DNA of 64,000 nucleotides from a bacterium (lineage in GTDB: Bacteria; Zhuqueibacterota; QNDG01; JAGLOF01), in assembly GCA_016934955.1 (NCBI GenBank), contig JAFGRY010000008.1, positions 79,512 to 143,511 of the forward strand, read 5' to 3'. Below the pieces are notes generated by a model that saw nothing but the letters and a program-made list of their open reading frames with translations, was not told the DNA's origin and ran no database searches. Numbering within the stretch: position 1 is the first letter of the stretch; every line of letters starts with the position of its first letter. A program made the translations under genes and the position numbers. This document shows positions 53,868 to 62,909 of the stretch, one piece after another.

Positions 53868-54320
53868 ATGCAGCAGCATGTATCAGATGAGCTTCTTTCC
53901 GTCTATATCGACGGAGAGCTTACAGAAGAGCGCATGCAGGAAATACGAAGACATCTGGAGGACTGTGCCGCCTGCGCGCAAAAGTGCGGGAGCATGCAGA
54001 AGCTCTGGGATGCGGTGGGCTCTCTGCCGCCTGAGTCGCCGATGCCGTTTTTCTATACCCGTGTCGCGGCGAGGCTCCACAGGGCTGAACGGTATGCAAC
54101 CCTCAAGGAGAGAATACTGGTGCCGCTCTCGTTCGCTCTGGTCCTCTTCCTCGGGGTGATCACCGGCTCCATGTTCGGCGGCGGCCGGCAGCAGGACGCC
54201 GCGTTTGCGGAAACCAGCGTCACGCTTGAGTACCTGGAAAATCATCTTCAGGATTTTCCGGAAGCGTCGTTCGCTCAGGATTATGTGGAACTTGCCGTAC
54301 TTTCCGTTGGGCAGCAATAG
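53868..54320 (+). CDS. Zinc-finger anti-sigma factor, membrane-bound
   Basis: 150 residues. His29, Cys33 and Cys36 form the H-x3-C-x2-C zinc motif of the anti-sigma (ZAS) domain. A membrane helix lies at about 83-102, leaving a short periplasmic part with EYLENHLQDFPEASFAQDYV. It should hold the preceding sigma factor until stress acts on the periplasmic side or the zinc site. Start has GGGGAGAG upstream. Confidence 0.88.
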   Translation: MQQHVSDELLSVYIDGELTEERMQEIRRHLEDCAACAQKCGSMQKLWDAVGSLPPESPMPFFYTRVAARLHRAERYATLKERILVPLSFALVLFLGVITGSMFGGGRQQDAAFAETSVTLEYLENHLQDFPEASFAQDYVELAVLSVGQQ

Positions 54321-54329
54321 GGGGCGGCC

Positions 54330-54854
54330 ATGAAAAAGAGAACCTACATCCTGATCCTTTCGCTCATATTCAATGCCGCGTTCATCATCGGGCTCGTGTT
54401 CGATATCGGCCCGGACCGTTCCCGCTGGTCAAAGCGCTCCCATCAGCGCCGCACCTACTCGGACACCCTGGAACAACTGCCGGATACGGTCAAGGTGCAG
54501 CTGCGCGAGATCTGGCGGCGATTTCCCGAGAGAATCAGACCGATTCAAACCAGGCTCGATTCGCACCGGGTGACGCTCAGCCAGATACTGCTGCAGGAGC
54601 ATATTGACAGTACTGCGATCAGCGTCCAGCTTGACAGTATCGGCACGCTTCAGACGGAGATAGAGAAGATTGCCGTCAATCAGATGCTGCGGGAGAAAGA
54701 GCTGCTTCCGGATGAGATGCAGGAGCGGTTTTTACGGATGATGATGTGGCGGTTCGTGAATAACCGGCGGCCGCCCCGTCACCGGGACACAGATGACAGG
54801 GATTCAACCAGGGCCGAGCAGCCGCGTGCCCGGGAGAATGCACAGAAGAAATAA
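54330..54854 (+). CDS. Periplasmic heavy-metal-sensor-like protein
   Basis: 174 residues. An N-terminal membrane helix (about 5-24) is followed by an all-helical domain with Arg- and Gln-rich amphipathic helices (LREIWRRFPERIRPIQTRLD, ELLPDEMQERFLRMMMWRFV) like the CpxP/Spy/ZraP/CnrX group. The tail is polar and basic with RRPPRHRDTDDRDS. In related operons this protein acts with the sigma and anti-sigma factors to sense metal or envelope stress. It ends the run that began at 34 kb. Confidence 0.75.
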   Translation: MKKRTYILILSLIFNAAFIIGLVFDIGPDRSRWSKRSHQRRTYSDTLEQLPDTVKVQLREIWRRFPERIRPIQTRLDSHRVTLSQILLQEHIDSTAISVQLDSIGTLQTEIEKIAVNQMLREKELLPDEMQERFLRMMMWRFVNNRRPPRHRDTDDRDSTRAEQPRARENAQKK

Positions 54855-54884
54855 GTCGGCCATGCCTGAATCCGGCCGAGGTGA

Positions 54885-57800
54885 TCAGGGAGCAAAGGTG
54901 ATCCGGAATTTCGTCCCCTCTTTCTGATCGACCGTCACCGTGCCGTCAAGCTGTTCTTCCGCGAGAATATAGATCAATTTCAATCCCAGCGATTCAGCAT
55001 TCTTCAGGTCGATATGATCAGGAATGCCCACCCCGTTGTCCTGCACAATCAGTTCCACCATGCCGCTATCGAGATAGTGCATGCCGATCGTGATAACCGC
55101 TTTGCCTTCAAACCCGGGCGGGAACGCATATTTAAGGGAATTCGATACCAGTTCGTTCAGAATCAAGCCGCACGGCACCGCCGTGTCTACGGCAAGTTCC
55201 ACCTTGTTCACCTTTATGTCCAGTTCGATGCCCGAACGATTGATATTGTAAAGGCTGAAGAGGTTCTGGGTGGTGCTGGTGATGTAATTGGCGAAATTGA
55301 TGTGAGCGAGATCATCGGACTGGTAGATTTTTTCATGAATTCTCGCCATGCTGGTGACCCTGCTCTGGCTTTCCCTGAACAGTTCCTTGACGCTGTGGTC
55401 TTCAATGTGGCGGGCCTGAAGATTGAGCAGACTTGAAATCACCGCCAGGTTGTTCTTCACCCGGTGGTGAATTTCCTTCAGCAGCACCTCTTTTTCCTGA
55501 AGTGATTTGCGGATGCTTTCCTCGGCCTTGATCCGGTCGGTGATGTTCGACTGTGTGCCCCAGATGTAGACGAGATGTCCGTCATCGACGGTGCCTACCG
55601 CATTGTTGTTGAATATCTGCCTGGTCCCGTGCCGGTCGATTTCCTCGGTAACGATATTCAGCGTCCGGTATCCGGATGTGACGAAATCGGCCTGTGCCTG
55701 CAGGTTCCTGTCATTATCATCACCACCGTGCAGCGTCACCAGGCGGACACCCATGAGATCCTCAGCGGATTTGTACCCGTACATCACGGCAAGCGCCTGA
55801 TTGCATTCGCCCACATACCCGTATGTATAGAACAGGGCAACCTGTTCTTCCACCGGCAGGGTTACGGGTATCGGTTCGTCAAAATCGAGCCGGAAAATCC
55901 CTTCATGTGTCTGTTCGATAAACGTGCGGTACTTTTCTTCCGCGATTCTGAGCGTGTTTTCCATCTCCCTGCGGCGCTTGATTTCGATCTGCAGTGTCAG
56001 ATTTTTTTCCGCAAGTTCTGAACGCTGCTGGTTCAGTTTTTTGGTGCGGTGCTGAACGATTTTTTTCAGGCGCCTGTTCCGGCGGTGAACGTGCCGGATA
56101 CGCATTCTGATCCACAGGAAGAGCAGATGCACAAGCAGGAAGAGGATAAGAAGACGGAAGAAGAGGGTCTGCCAGAATGCCTTTTTAATGATGATGGTCA
56201 TTGATGTGATATCGGTGATCCAGACCCCCGATCCGTCAGAGGCATGAACGTCGAAGCGGTACTCACCGGGGGGCAGATTGGTAAAGTTGATCATGTGCCG
56301 CTCCCCGATATCCACCCAGGCGTCCTGAAATCCCTCCATACGGTAGGTATATCTGATCCGGGCCGGATTGATGAAGTCCAGGGCGGCGAACCTGAGCGAA
56401 AATGTATTTTGATACCATTTCAGCGTGAGAGAGTCTTTCGTCAGGATCGAGCGGTGCTCAAATGATATACTTTCTGATTTTTTCTCGAGAATGTCTTCCG
56501 CTTTGAACAGCTCAAGGGAGGTGATTCTCAGCGGTACCGTCATGTCCACGGTATGGAGACTGTCCGGATGGAAGACATTCAGCCCGTAGAGGCCCCCGAA
56601 AAAGAGCTGGCCCGCCCTGTTCCGATACCCTGCACCGACGTTGAACTCGGTGCTTTGCAGTCCGTCGGCCGGCTGGTAGTTGATGATCTCTTCGCTTTTC
56701 GTTTTCAGCTGTGAAAGCCCCTGGTTTGTCGTGAACCAGATATCGTGGTATGTGTCGGACACGATGGCGTTGACCATGTTGTTGGGAAGGCCGTCTTTCA
56801 TCGAATAGGTTTTAAAGGCGCCGGTGCCCTTCGTGTACCTGGTAATTCCTCTCCGTGACCCCAGCCAGAGGCTGCCGTTCCCGTCATCATAGATGGCATG
56901 GAGCGATGTGCCGAGGAACGGATAGCGTTCCGAAGGAAAATTGGTGAAACTGTCCGTTTCCCGATTATACCTGCTCAGTCCGTTGAAGCTTCCTATCCAC
57001 ACCGTTCCTTCCGGATCGGTATAGAGCGCGGTGATGAAATTGGCCTTCAGCGATGTCGTATCGGCCGGATCCCATGAGATATGCCGCATGCTGTCACTCT
57101 TCCGGTCATACACGTTCACACCGCCGCCGTTGGTCCCGATCCAGATAAGGCCGGTGCTGTCTTCACTCAATGTCAGGATGCGGGCATCGCTCAACCGGTA
57201 TCGAGAGGGGCCTGATTCGGTATAATGGGTGAAGGTGCCGTTCCGGGGTGTGTACCGGTCGAGCCCCTCGTCCGTGCCCATCCAGACATCGCCGGCCCTG
57301 TCTATAACCAGGGTCCAGACGTTGTTATTGCAGAGACTGTTGGCGTCCGCCGGATTGTGTTTGAACCGCTGGATCACCCCCATGTCCGGGTGAAATCTAT
57401 CGACTCCGCCTTTGGCGGTACCTATCCAGAGGAACCCGTCGCTGTCCTCGGCGATCGCGAATATCTCATTGGATGAGAGACTCGCAGGATCATTTTTGTC
57501 GTGTTCGTACAGGTGAATATCCGATTTCTTTTCTGCGATAATCCGGATGCCGTTGGCCGCGGTGCCTGCCCAGATGCTGCTCTGCTCATCCTGCATGAGC
57601 GCCTGAATATTGCCGGACTGTAAAAAGTTTTCCGTGTCCTTCTTGATTTTCAAAGGACTGACCCGCATGGAGCTGCGGTTGAGAAAGAAAAGACCATGGG
57701 TGTAGGTGCCGAGCATGATGTAGCGGTAGTCGGTTTCCAGAATACACTGAATGAGCAGGTCCCCGTGCATGCTGGCGTTATTGGCGGGGGTCTGTACCGA

Positions 57801-58601
57801 GTACTGTCCGTTCGCGCTGTAATAGTGGACCTCCCGCAGGTCAGCGATAAACCATATACCTCCCTGTTTATCGGTCATGATTGACCGCACCGTCTTGTCC
57901 CGGGGGGAGCCGTCGCACAGCGGCTCGAGGGTCAGTTCGCCGCCGCCGGTGCTGTCCAGATCTGTTTTCAGAATGCCCTCATCACCGATACCGAGGAGAA
58001 GGTTCCCGGTGCTGTCTTCGGCAATCTGATAGACCGGTGCCGGCGAGCCGAGCGGTGTCTCATCCACCACCAGTGCGCATTTCCTGAACGAGTCGGATTC
58101 CGGTTGATACCGGTACAATCCTTCCAGGGTGCCGGCCCAGAGCTGTCGGCGGCTGTCGCAGTACACCTGCATGACATAGTCTCTGTCCGAGGAATCAATG
58201 TCCTTGTCCAGCACCGGATACCGGATAAATCGTCCTGATGAGGAGTCGAGTCGGTTAATGCCGCTGACGGTTCCGATCCAGAGCCGGCCCCGTGCATCCT
58301 CGCACAGGGAGAGAACGCCGGAATGGCTCAGCGTCCTGTCCTCTTTGGGATCCGAGTAGTATTTGATCATCTGGTACCCGTCAAACCGGTTCAGGCCATC
58401 GTCGGTGCCTATCCAGACGAATCCGAGATGATCCTGGATGAGGGCGTTTACGGTATTTTGGGAAAGGCCCTGATGGATGGTCAGTTCCTTGAAGATGGTT
58501 TCCCTTGGCTGGGCCGGGAGTCCGGTGACGGCAATAAGTCCTGCCAGGAACGCAGCTGCTGCCGTGGAAGGGGTGATCCTGCGCGGTTCGTTTCTCTTCA
58601 T
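54885..58601 (-). CDS. Two-component propeller sensor kinase with PAS and HisKA_2 domains
   Basis: 1238 residues. Signal peptide (1-30), about fourteen Reg_prop repeats (for example DHLGFVWIGTDDGLNRFDGY) forming two seven-bladed propellers up to residue about 690, a Y_Y_Y domain (about 700-795, GEYRFDVHASDGSG), a membrane helix near 815, a coiled coil, a PAS domain (about 905-1030), then a HisKA_2 H-box LLKEIHHRVKNNLAVISSLL with the histidine near 1043 and an ATPase domain (LNELVSNSLKYAFPPG, QDNGVGIPDHI). No receiver or AraC domain is attached, unlike the hybrid HTCS of Bacteroides. A response regulator must be elsewhere. The ligand, perhaps a glycan, is not known. Confidence 0.9.
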   Translation of the reverse strand: MKRNEPRRITPSTAAAAFLAGLIAVTGLPAQPRETIFKELTIHQGLSQNTVNALIQDHLGFVWIGTDDGLNRFDGYQMIKYYSDPKEDRTLSHSGVLSLCEDARGRLWIGTVSGINRLDSSSGRFIRYPVLDKDIDSSDRDYVMQVYCDSRRQLWAGTLEGLYRYQPESDSFRKCALVVDETPLGSPAPVYQIAEDSTGNLLLGIGDEGILKTDLDSTGGGELTLEPLCDGSPRDKTVRSIMTDKQGGIWFIADLREVHYYSANGQYSVQTPANNASMHGDLLIQCILETDYRYIMLGTYTHGLFFLNRSSMRVSPLKIKKDTENFLQSGNIQALMQDEQSSIWAGTAANGIRIIAEKKSDIHLYEHDKNDPASLSSNEIFAIAEDSDGFLWIGTAKGGVDRFHPDMGVIQRFKHNPADANSLCNNNVWTLVIDRAGDVWMGTDEGLDRYTPRNGTFTHYTESGPSRYRLSDARILTLSEDSTGLIWIGTNGGGVNVYDRKSDSMRHISWDPADTTSLKANFITALYTDPEGTVWIGSFNGLSRYNRETDSFTNFPSERYPFLGTSLHAIYDDGNGSLWLGSRRGITRYTKGTGAFKTYSMKDGLPNNMVNAIVSDTYHDIWFTTNQGLSQLKTKSEEIINYQPADGLQSTEFNVGAGYRNRAGQLFFGGLYGLNVFHPDSLHTVDMTVPLRITSLELFKAEDILEKKSESISFEHRSILTKDSLTLKWYQNTFSLRFAALDFINPARIRYTYRMEGFQDAWVDIGERHMINFTNLPPGEYRFDVHASDGSGVWITDITSMTIIIKKAFWQTLFFRLLILFLLVHLLFLWIRMRIRHVHRRNRRLKKIVQHRTKKLNQQRSELAEKNLTLQIEIKRRREMENTLRIAEEKYRTFIEQTHEGIFRLDFDEPIPVTLPVEEQVALFYTYGYVGECNQALAVMYGYKSAEDLMGVRLVTLHGGDDNDRNLQAQADFVTSGYRTLNIVTEEIDRHGTRQIFNNNAVGTVDDGHLVYIWGTQSNITDRIKAEESIRKSLQEKEVLLKEIHHRVKNNLAVISSLLNLQARHIEDHSVKELFRESQSRVTSMARIHEKIYQSDDLAHINFANYITSTTQNLFSLYNINRSGIELDIKVNKVELAVDTAVPCGLILNELVSNSLKYAFPPGFEGKAVITIGMHYLDSGMVELIVQDNGVGIPDHIDLKNAESLGLKLIYILAEEQLDGTVTVDQKEGTKFRITFAP

Positions 58602-58663
58602 CAGTATTCCAATTTAATACAATTTTCTCGGCTTACGGTCAGCGGATACAGTGTCATTGCCTG

Positions 58664-59650
58664 TCACAGCCACCCGTGTTTGCGATACCAGTCACCAGTC
58701 ATCCGTATTCCCGCTGCCAGGGTGCTGCGCGCTTCGAATCCGAAATCATTGCGGGCCCGTTCTGCGGAACAGATCCAGCCGGCGGCTTCCGAGAGCGTGA
58801 TTTTCTGACTGTTCAGGAGTGTCGGTGTCCCGCCAAGCCGCGCCGCGGTATCACCCGCTTTCGCCAGGAATTTAACGACCGGAAACGGGATGTCGATCTT
58901 CAGGGCCTTTTTTCCGCAGTACGATTCGACAAGCGCGTGGATTTCCTCCCAGGTCGCGGCTTCGTTTCCGGTCAGAAAGTAGGTTTTTCCCGCCGTATTG
59001 TGAGAAAGCGCTGCATTAATGATGCCGTCGGTCAGGTCATCCACATGAATAATGGAGATTTTTTGGGCACTGTTGCCGTGAAAGATATTGAATCCCCGGC
59101 CGAGCATTTTGTAGAGTGTGAGGAAATCCCGGTCCCCGGGTCCGTAGACAGAGCTGGGACGGATAATCGTGCAGGGAATCGTCCCCGCGAATGAGGCGAC
59201 GATCTCTTCCGCTTCGAGTTTGCTCCGGCCGTAGTATTCGACGGGCGCGGGCGTTTGGCTTTCACGACTCGGGTTCCCGGCATCGCCGCAGGGCCCCGAA
59301 GCCGCCTGGGATGAAATGAAAACGAATCGTTTGAGCGGTATGTTTCTGTCGATGATCGTCTGGAGCAGGGTTCGCACGGGATAGACGTTCACTCTCCTGA
59401 ATCCCTCGAGTGTCGTTTCCTTGGTTACCGCCGCGAGATGAAAAATGTAATCGGCATGTTCCAGGGCTGCATGGAGTGCCAGAGCCCCGGGATCACGACA
59501 GTCGACGGTGTGGCGGTGAAATCCCGGTTCGTCCGGTCCGGTCCCCGGGTGGGAGATGTCCAGACAATGTACCGTATGGCCGCGCGCGGCCAGTTTCTTC
59601 GTCAGGTTTCGGCCGATGAATCCTTCGGAGCCGGTTACTACTGAGATCAT
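58664..59650 (-). CDS. NAD-dependent epimerase/dehydratase (extended SDR)
   Basis: 328 residues. VVTGSEGFIGRNLTKKLAAR binds NAD; ISSQAASGPCG and YYGRSKLEAEEIV carry the Ser and Tyr-x3-Lys of the SDR active site. It could act on a nucleotide sugar or, like some relatives, on a sterol or other lipid alcohol. GGGAG precedes the start. It lies 14 bp downstream of folC on the same strand. Confidence 0.85.
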   Translation of the reverse strand: MISVVTGSEGFIGRNLTKKLAARGHTVHCLDISHPGTGPDEPGFHRHTVDCRDPGALALHAALEHADYIFHLAAVTKETTLEGFRRVNVYPVRTLLQTIIDRNIPLKRFVFISSQAASGPCGDAGNPSRESQTPAPVEYYGRSKLEAEEIVASFAGTIPCTIIRPSSVYGPGDRDFLTLYKMLGRGFNIFHGNSAQKISIIHVDDLTDGIINAALSHNTAGKTYFLTGNEAATWEEIHALVESYCGKKALKIDIPFPVVKFLAKAGDTAARLGGTPTLLNSQKITLSEAAGWICSAERARNDFGFEARSTLAAGIRMTGDWYRKHGWL

Positions 59651-59664
59651 CGTTACTCCCGCAT

Positions 59665-60966
59665 TCAGGGAAGTACCGCCGGATCTGTTTCCCCTTCGAT
59701 CCGGAGTACGTCTCCTACAAAGTAGATGGATCCGGCGGCGATCAGCAGGTCGTCGGGCCGTGCCGCCTCTTTCGCCCGCCGCCAGGCGGCGGGGATATCT
59801 GGTTCCACGCAGACTGACCGTCCGTTAAGCACGGGCAGACCGCTGAGCATCCCGGGCTCGACGGCCCGTTCATTGAGCGGCCTGGTAAGGTAAAACGCGT
59901 CGCAAAGGGGCGCGAGCATTGCCAGCATGGAGCGATACTGTTTGTCCCGCAGGACTCCGAAGACCAGCAGTTTCCGTCTGGTCTTGAACAGGTCGTCGAG
60001 CGCCTGTACCAGGGTGCGGGTGCCTTTTTCGTTATGGGCGGAATCGATGAGCAGCGCCGGTGTCCCCGGGATCAGCTGCAGCCTCCCCGGCCAGCGGGTC
60101 TCGTTCAGTCCGCTGCGAACCGCCGCTTCATCGATCCGCCATCCCTGTTCACGAAGCGCGTCGACAGCAAGCAGTGCAAGGCCGGCATTGGCGGTCTGGT
60201 GGCGCCCGAGAAGGCCGAGATGGAGACCCCTGTAGTGTGCGCCGCCCGTGCGCGCGTCGAACACCGTTCCCGATATGTCCTGAGTGACGGCTGAGAGTCT
60301 CAGTCGGTCCCTGGCGGAGATGACGGGTACACTGAGCGGGGCCGCGGAAGCGAGCAGTTCCTTCAGGACAACGCCGGAGGTGATGCCGGTAACACAGGGA
60401 ACGTTCTCTTTGAGAATGCCTGCTTTTTCCCTCACGATTGCTGTCAGCGTCCTGCCGAGAATGCCTGTGTGGTCGTGGCTGATCGTGGTGATCATGGTCA
60501 CCACCGGTTCCACTACCCGTGTCGCGTCGAGTCTGCCGCCCAGTCCGGTCTCCATTACGGCGATATCGGTCTGTTCCTCCCGGAAATGGAGCAGACTCAT
60601 GGCGGTGAGTATTTCAAAAAAACTGGACTCCGCTTCCTCAATCGCCGGCAGTATCCTGTTGAGCAGCGCCAGCATCCTCTTTTCCGGAATCTTGACACCG
60701 CTGACCTTGATGCGTTCGCGCATACTGACGAGATGGGGCGACGTAAACAGCCCGGTTTTGTACCCGGCCGCCCGCAGAACGGATTCCATAATCGCCGCGG
60801 TCGAACCCTTCCCGTTCGTGCCTGCAATATGCACGGCAGGAAGGCCCTGCTCGGGATGATTGAGCAACTGCATCAGCCGATGGATATTTTCCAGGCCCAG
60901 CTTCATGCCTTTGGCGCTGCGGCTGAAGAGAAATTCCTCCGCCTGTCTGTATGTCGTGAACTTCAT
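59665..60966 (-). CDS. folC: Folylpolyglutamate synthase / dihydrofolate synthase
   Basis: 433 residues from the ATG ending at 60966; an upstream in-frame ATG is possible but lies in the promoter. GLENIHRLMQLLNHPEQGLP, HIAGTNGKGSTAAIMESVL (P-loop), FTSPHLVSMRERIKVSG, ISHDHTGILGRTL and IDSAHNEKGTRTL are the Mur-ligase-type folC motifs. It adds glutamate to dihydropteroate or folates. The gene has no Shine-Dalgarno and a promoter just upstream, so its mRNA may be leaderless. Confidence 0.94.
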   Translation of the reverse strand: MKFTTYRQAEEFLFSRSAKGMKLGLENIHRLMQLLNHPEQGLPAVHIAGTNGKGSTAAIMESVLRAAGYKTGLFTSPHLVSMRERIKVSGVKIPEKRMLALLNRILPAIEEAESSFFEILTAMSLLHFREEQTDIAVMETGLGGRLDATRVVEPVVTMITTISHDHTGILGRTLTAIVREKAGILKENVPCVTGITSGVVLKELLASAAPLSVPVISARDRLRLSAVTQDISGTVFDARTGGAHYRGLHLGLLGRHQTANAGLALLAVDALREQGWRIDEAAVRSGLNETRWPGRLQLIPGTPALLIDSAHNEKGTRTLVQALDDLFKTRRKLLVFGVLRDKQYRSMLAMLAPLCDAFYLTRPLNERAVEPGMLSGLPVLNGRSVCVEPDIPAAWRRAKEAARPDDLLIAAGSIYFVGDVLRIEGETDPAVLP

Positions 60967-60972
60967 TTTGAT

Positions 60973-61001
60973 AATGTAACGAAGATCGGCGATTGAATCA
61001 A
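60973..61001 (-). promoter_or_regulatory. Sigma-70 promoter of folC, very close to the start codon
   Basis: On the reverse strand TTGATT (61001-60996), 17 bp, TACATT (60978-60973). The first base of the ATG is at 60966, about where transcription would begin. A leaderless message is implied. Confidence 0.5.
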
Positions 61002-61098
61002 GTGACAATTACGGCATAAGGTGGCGGCAGCCGGACGGCGCTTTTCCCGGACCGGGTATCTTTCCGGGGGGGATGTCCGCCCTGTTTTTCTTTACCCA

Positions 61099-61161
61099 TT
61101 GACATCGAGCCCGTAAATCGGTATATTGATCATCAATGATAATGAAAATCGGATGATCAAT
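61099..61161 (+). promoter_or_regulatory. Promoter and 10-bp dyad over the start codon of the M28 peptidase gene
   Basis: TTGACA (61099-61104), 17 bp, TATATT (61122-61127) is near consensus. ATTGATCATC (61125-61134) and GATGATCAAT (61152-61161) are perfect inverted arms, 17 bp apart. The left arm overlaps the -10 box and the right arm overlaps the first two bases of the ATG at 61160. It could be an operator. Confidence 0.65.
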
Positions 61162-62053
61162 GAAATACTCAATCTCTGTACTGTTCGCCGCTGTGGTCCT
61201 GGTGTCCGCCTCCTGTTCCAGTCAGGTCCCTGAATTCAACGGCGAGCGCGCCATGGCCTACCTGCAGGCCCAGTGCGATTTCGGTCCCCGGAATCCCGGT
61301 TCCGACGGGCACGCCGCCTGCCTCGATTACCTGACAGCCGAGCTGGGCCGGTATGCAGATACGGTGGTAAAGCAGCCGTTCCTCTTTACCGATCCGCGTA
61401 CCGGAAAATCCTACACCCTGCACAACATCATCGCCTCCTTCGGGGGGGGCGGGGAGCGGGTGCTGCTCTGCGCGCACTGGGACACGCGTCCCGTTGCCGA
61501 TTTCGATCCGGATCCCGCGAACAGGAACACCCCGATTCCCGGGGCCAGTGACGGCGCATCCGGGACCGCGGCGCTCCTCGAGATCGCCCGCCATCTGAAG
61601 GAGAATCCTCCTCCGCGGGGTGTCGATATCGTGCTCTTTGACGGTGAAGATTCCGGAGTCCAGGGGAACGATCTCAGCTGGTGCCATGGATCGCGCTATT
61701 TCGCCCAGAACAAGGCACCGTCCTATTTTCCCCGCTACGCGGTACTGCTCGATCTGATCGGCGACGCCGATCTGCAGCTGCCCCAGGAAATCAATTCCAG
61801 GCGGGCGGCTCCGGACCTGATGGACAGGATTTGGACAATAGCAGAGAACCTGGGATTCGACGCCTTCATCAGGAGCCCCGGGCACGAGATCGTTGATGAC
61901 CATCTGGAACTGCTCAAAGTGGGCATTCCCGCGGTCAATATCATCGATTTCGATTACAAATACTGGCACACCCTGGCGGATACGCCCGACAAGTGCAGCC
62001 CCGAGAGCCTCTATACGGTGGGGACGGTCGTGCTGCACCTGATCTATGAATAA
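61160..62053 (+). CDS. M28-family lipoprotein, glutaminyl-cyclase-like
   Basis: 297 residues. VVLVSASC is a lipobox (Cys near 19). Zinc-site motifs in order: CAHWDTRP, GASDGASGTAALLE, FDGEDSG, LLDLIGDADLQL, and WHTLADTPDKCSPESL. The pattern HWDTRP/SDGASG/WHT matches glutaminyl-peptide cyclotransferase and related M28 proteins found in FCB bacteria, which turn N-terminal glutamine into pyroglutamate in the periplasm. An aminopeptidase role is an alternative. Overlaps prmA by 8 bp. Confidence 0.88.
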   Translation: MKYSISVLFAAVVLVSASCSSQVPEFNGERAMAYLQAQCDFGPRNPGSDGHAACLDYLTAELGRYADTVVKQPFLFTDPRTGKSYTLHNIIASFGGGGERVLLCAHWDTRPVADFDPDPANRNTPIPGASDGASGTAALLEIARHLKENPPPRGVDIVLFDGEDSGVQGNDLSWCHGSRYFAQNKAPSYFPRYAVLLDLIGDADLQLPQEINSRRAAPDLMDRIWTIAENLGFDAFIRSPGHEIVDDHLELLKVGIPAVNIIDFDYKYWHTLADTPDKCSPESLYTVGTVVLHLIYE

Positions 62054-62903
62054 TCCGGAGACCTGGCTTTCCGTGAGCGTGTCCGCTGAAGGGGGCGCCC
62101 GGGAGGCGGTGGAAAACTATCTTTTTGAACTGGGATGCAGCGGCACCGACCGGATCCCCGGCGGTGTCAGGGGCTGGTTTCCCGAACCGTATGACCGCGC
62201 CCGCCTTGAACAGGCCCTCATCTCCTTTGTCGACAATCTGAATGAAATCGGAGAACAGTGCTCGCGGCCGGAACTGGCTGTTGTCGAGGCAGAGGACTGG
62301 AGCGCCGGCTGGAAACAGTATTTCAAACCGGTACGGATCGGCTCCCGTTTCACCGTCAAACCGCCCTGGGAGCAGGTGGTCGATCAGGGCCGCATTGTCA
62401 TCGACATCAATCCCGCGCTGGCCTTCGGCACCGGCACCCATGAAACGACCCAGCTGGTGATGGAGCTGATGGAGCCCCTGGTGACACCGGGCTGCCGGGT
62501 GCTGGACTGCGGCACCGGCTCGGGCCTGCTGGCCATCGCCGCGGTTCTGCTTGGCGCCGGATCCGTCAGGGCCTTTGACATCGATCAGGATGCCCTGGAC
62601 AATGCCGTGGAAAACAGCGGCCTCAACACCGTTTCCGATCGTATCGAGTTCATCTGCGGTACGCTTGACCGTGTTCCGCCGGACCCCTGCGATCTGGTGT
62701 TCGCGAATATCAACCGCCTGGTCCTGGTTGAGCTTATCCCGTCGTTCTCATCCTACCTGGATCGGGATGGACACCTGATCCTTTCCGGCATTCTCAGTGA
62801 GGAGGCCCATATCATTCGTCATGCGCTTGAGATGGCGGGTTTCGGGGTGCAGGATGCGCGGCGTAAAGGCGAGTGGGAGGCAGTGCGGGCCGTACGGCGG
62901 TAA
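62046..62903 (+). CDS. prmA: Ribosomal protein L11 methyltransferase
   Basis: 285 residues, usual length. The N-terminal domain that recognises L11 (residues 1-90, WSAGWKQYFKPVRIG) is followed by an AdoMet Rossmann fold: FGTGTHETTQLVMELME, DCGTGSGLLAIAAVLLGAGS and DLVFANINRLVLVEL. It trimethylates lysines and the N-terminus of L11. Confidence 0.94.
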   Translation: MNNPETWLSVSVSAEGGAREAVENYLFELGCSGTDRIPGGVRGWFPEPYDRARLEQALISFVDNLNEIGEQCSRPELAVVEAEDWSAGWKQYFKPVRIGSRFTVKPPWEQVVDQGRIVIDINPALAFGTGTHETTQLVMELMEPLVTPGCRVLDCGTGSGLLAIAAVLLGAGSVRAFDIDQDALDNAVENSGLNTVSDRIEFICGTLDRVPPDPCDLVFANINRLVLVELIPSFSSYLDRDGHLILSGILSEEAHIIRHALEMAGFGVQDARRKGEWEAVRAVRR

Positions 62904-62909
62904 GAGCGG

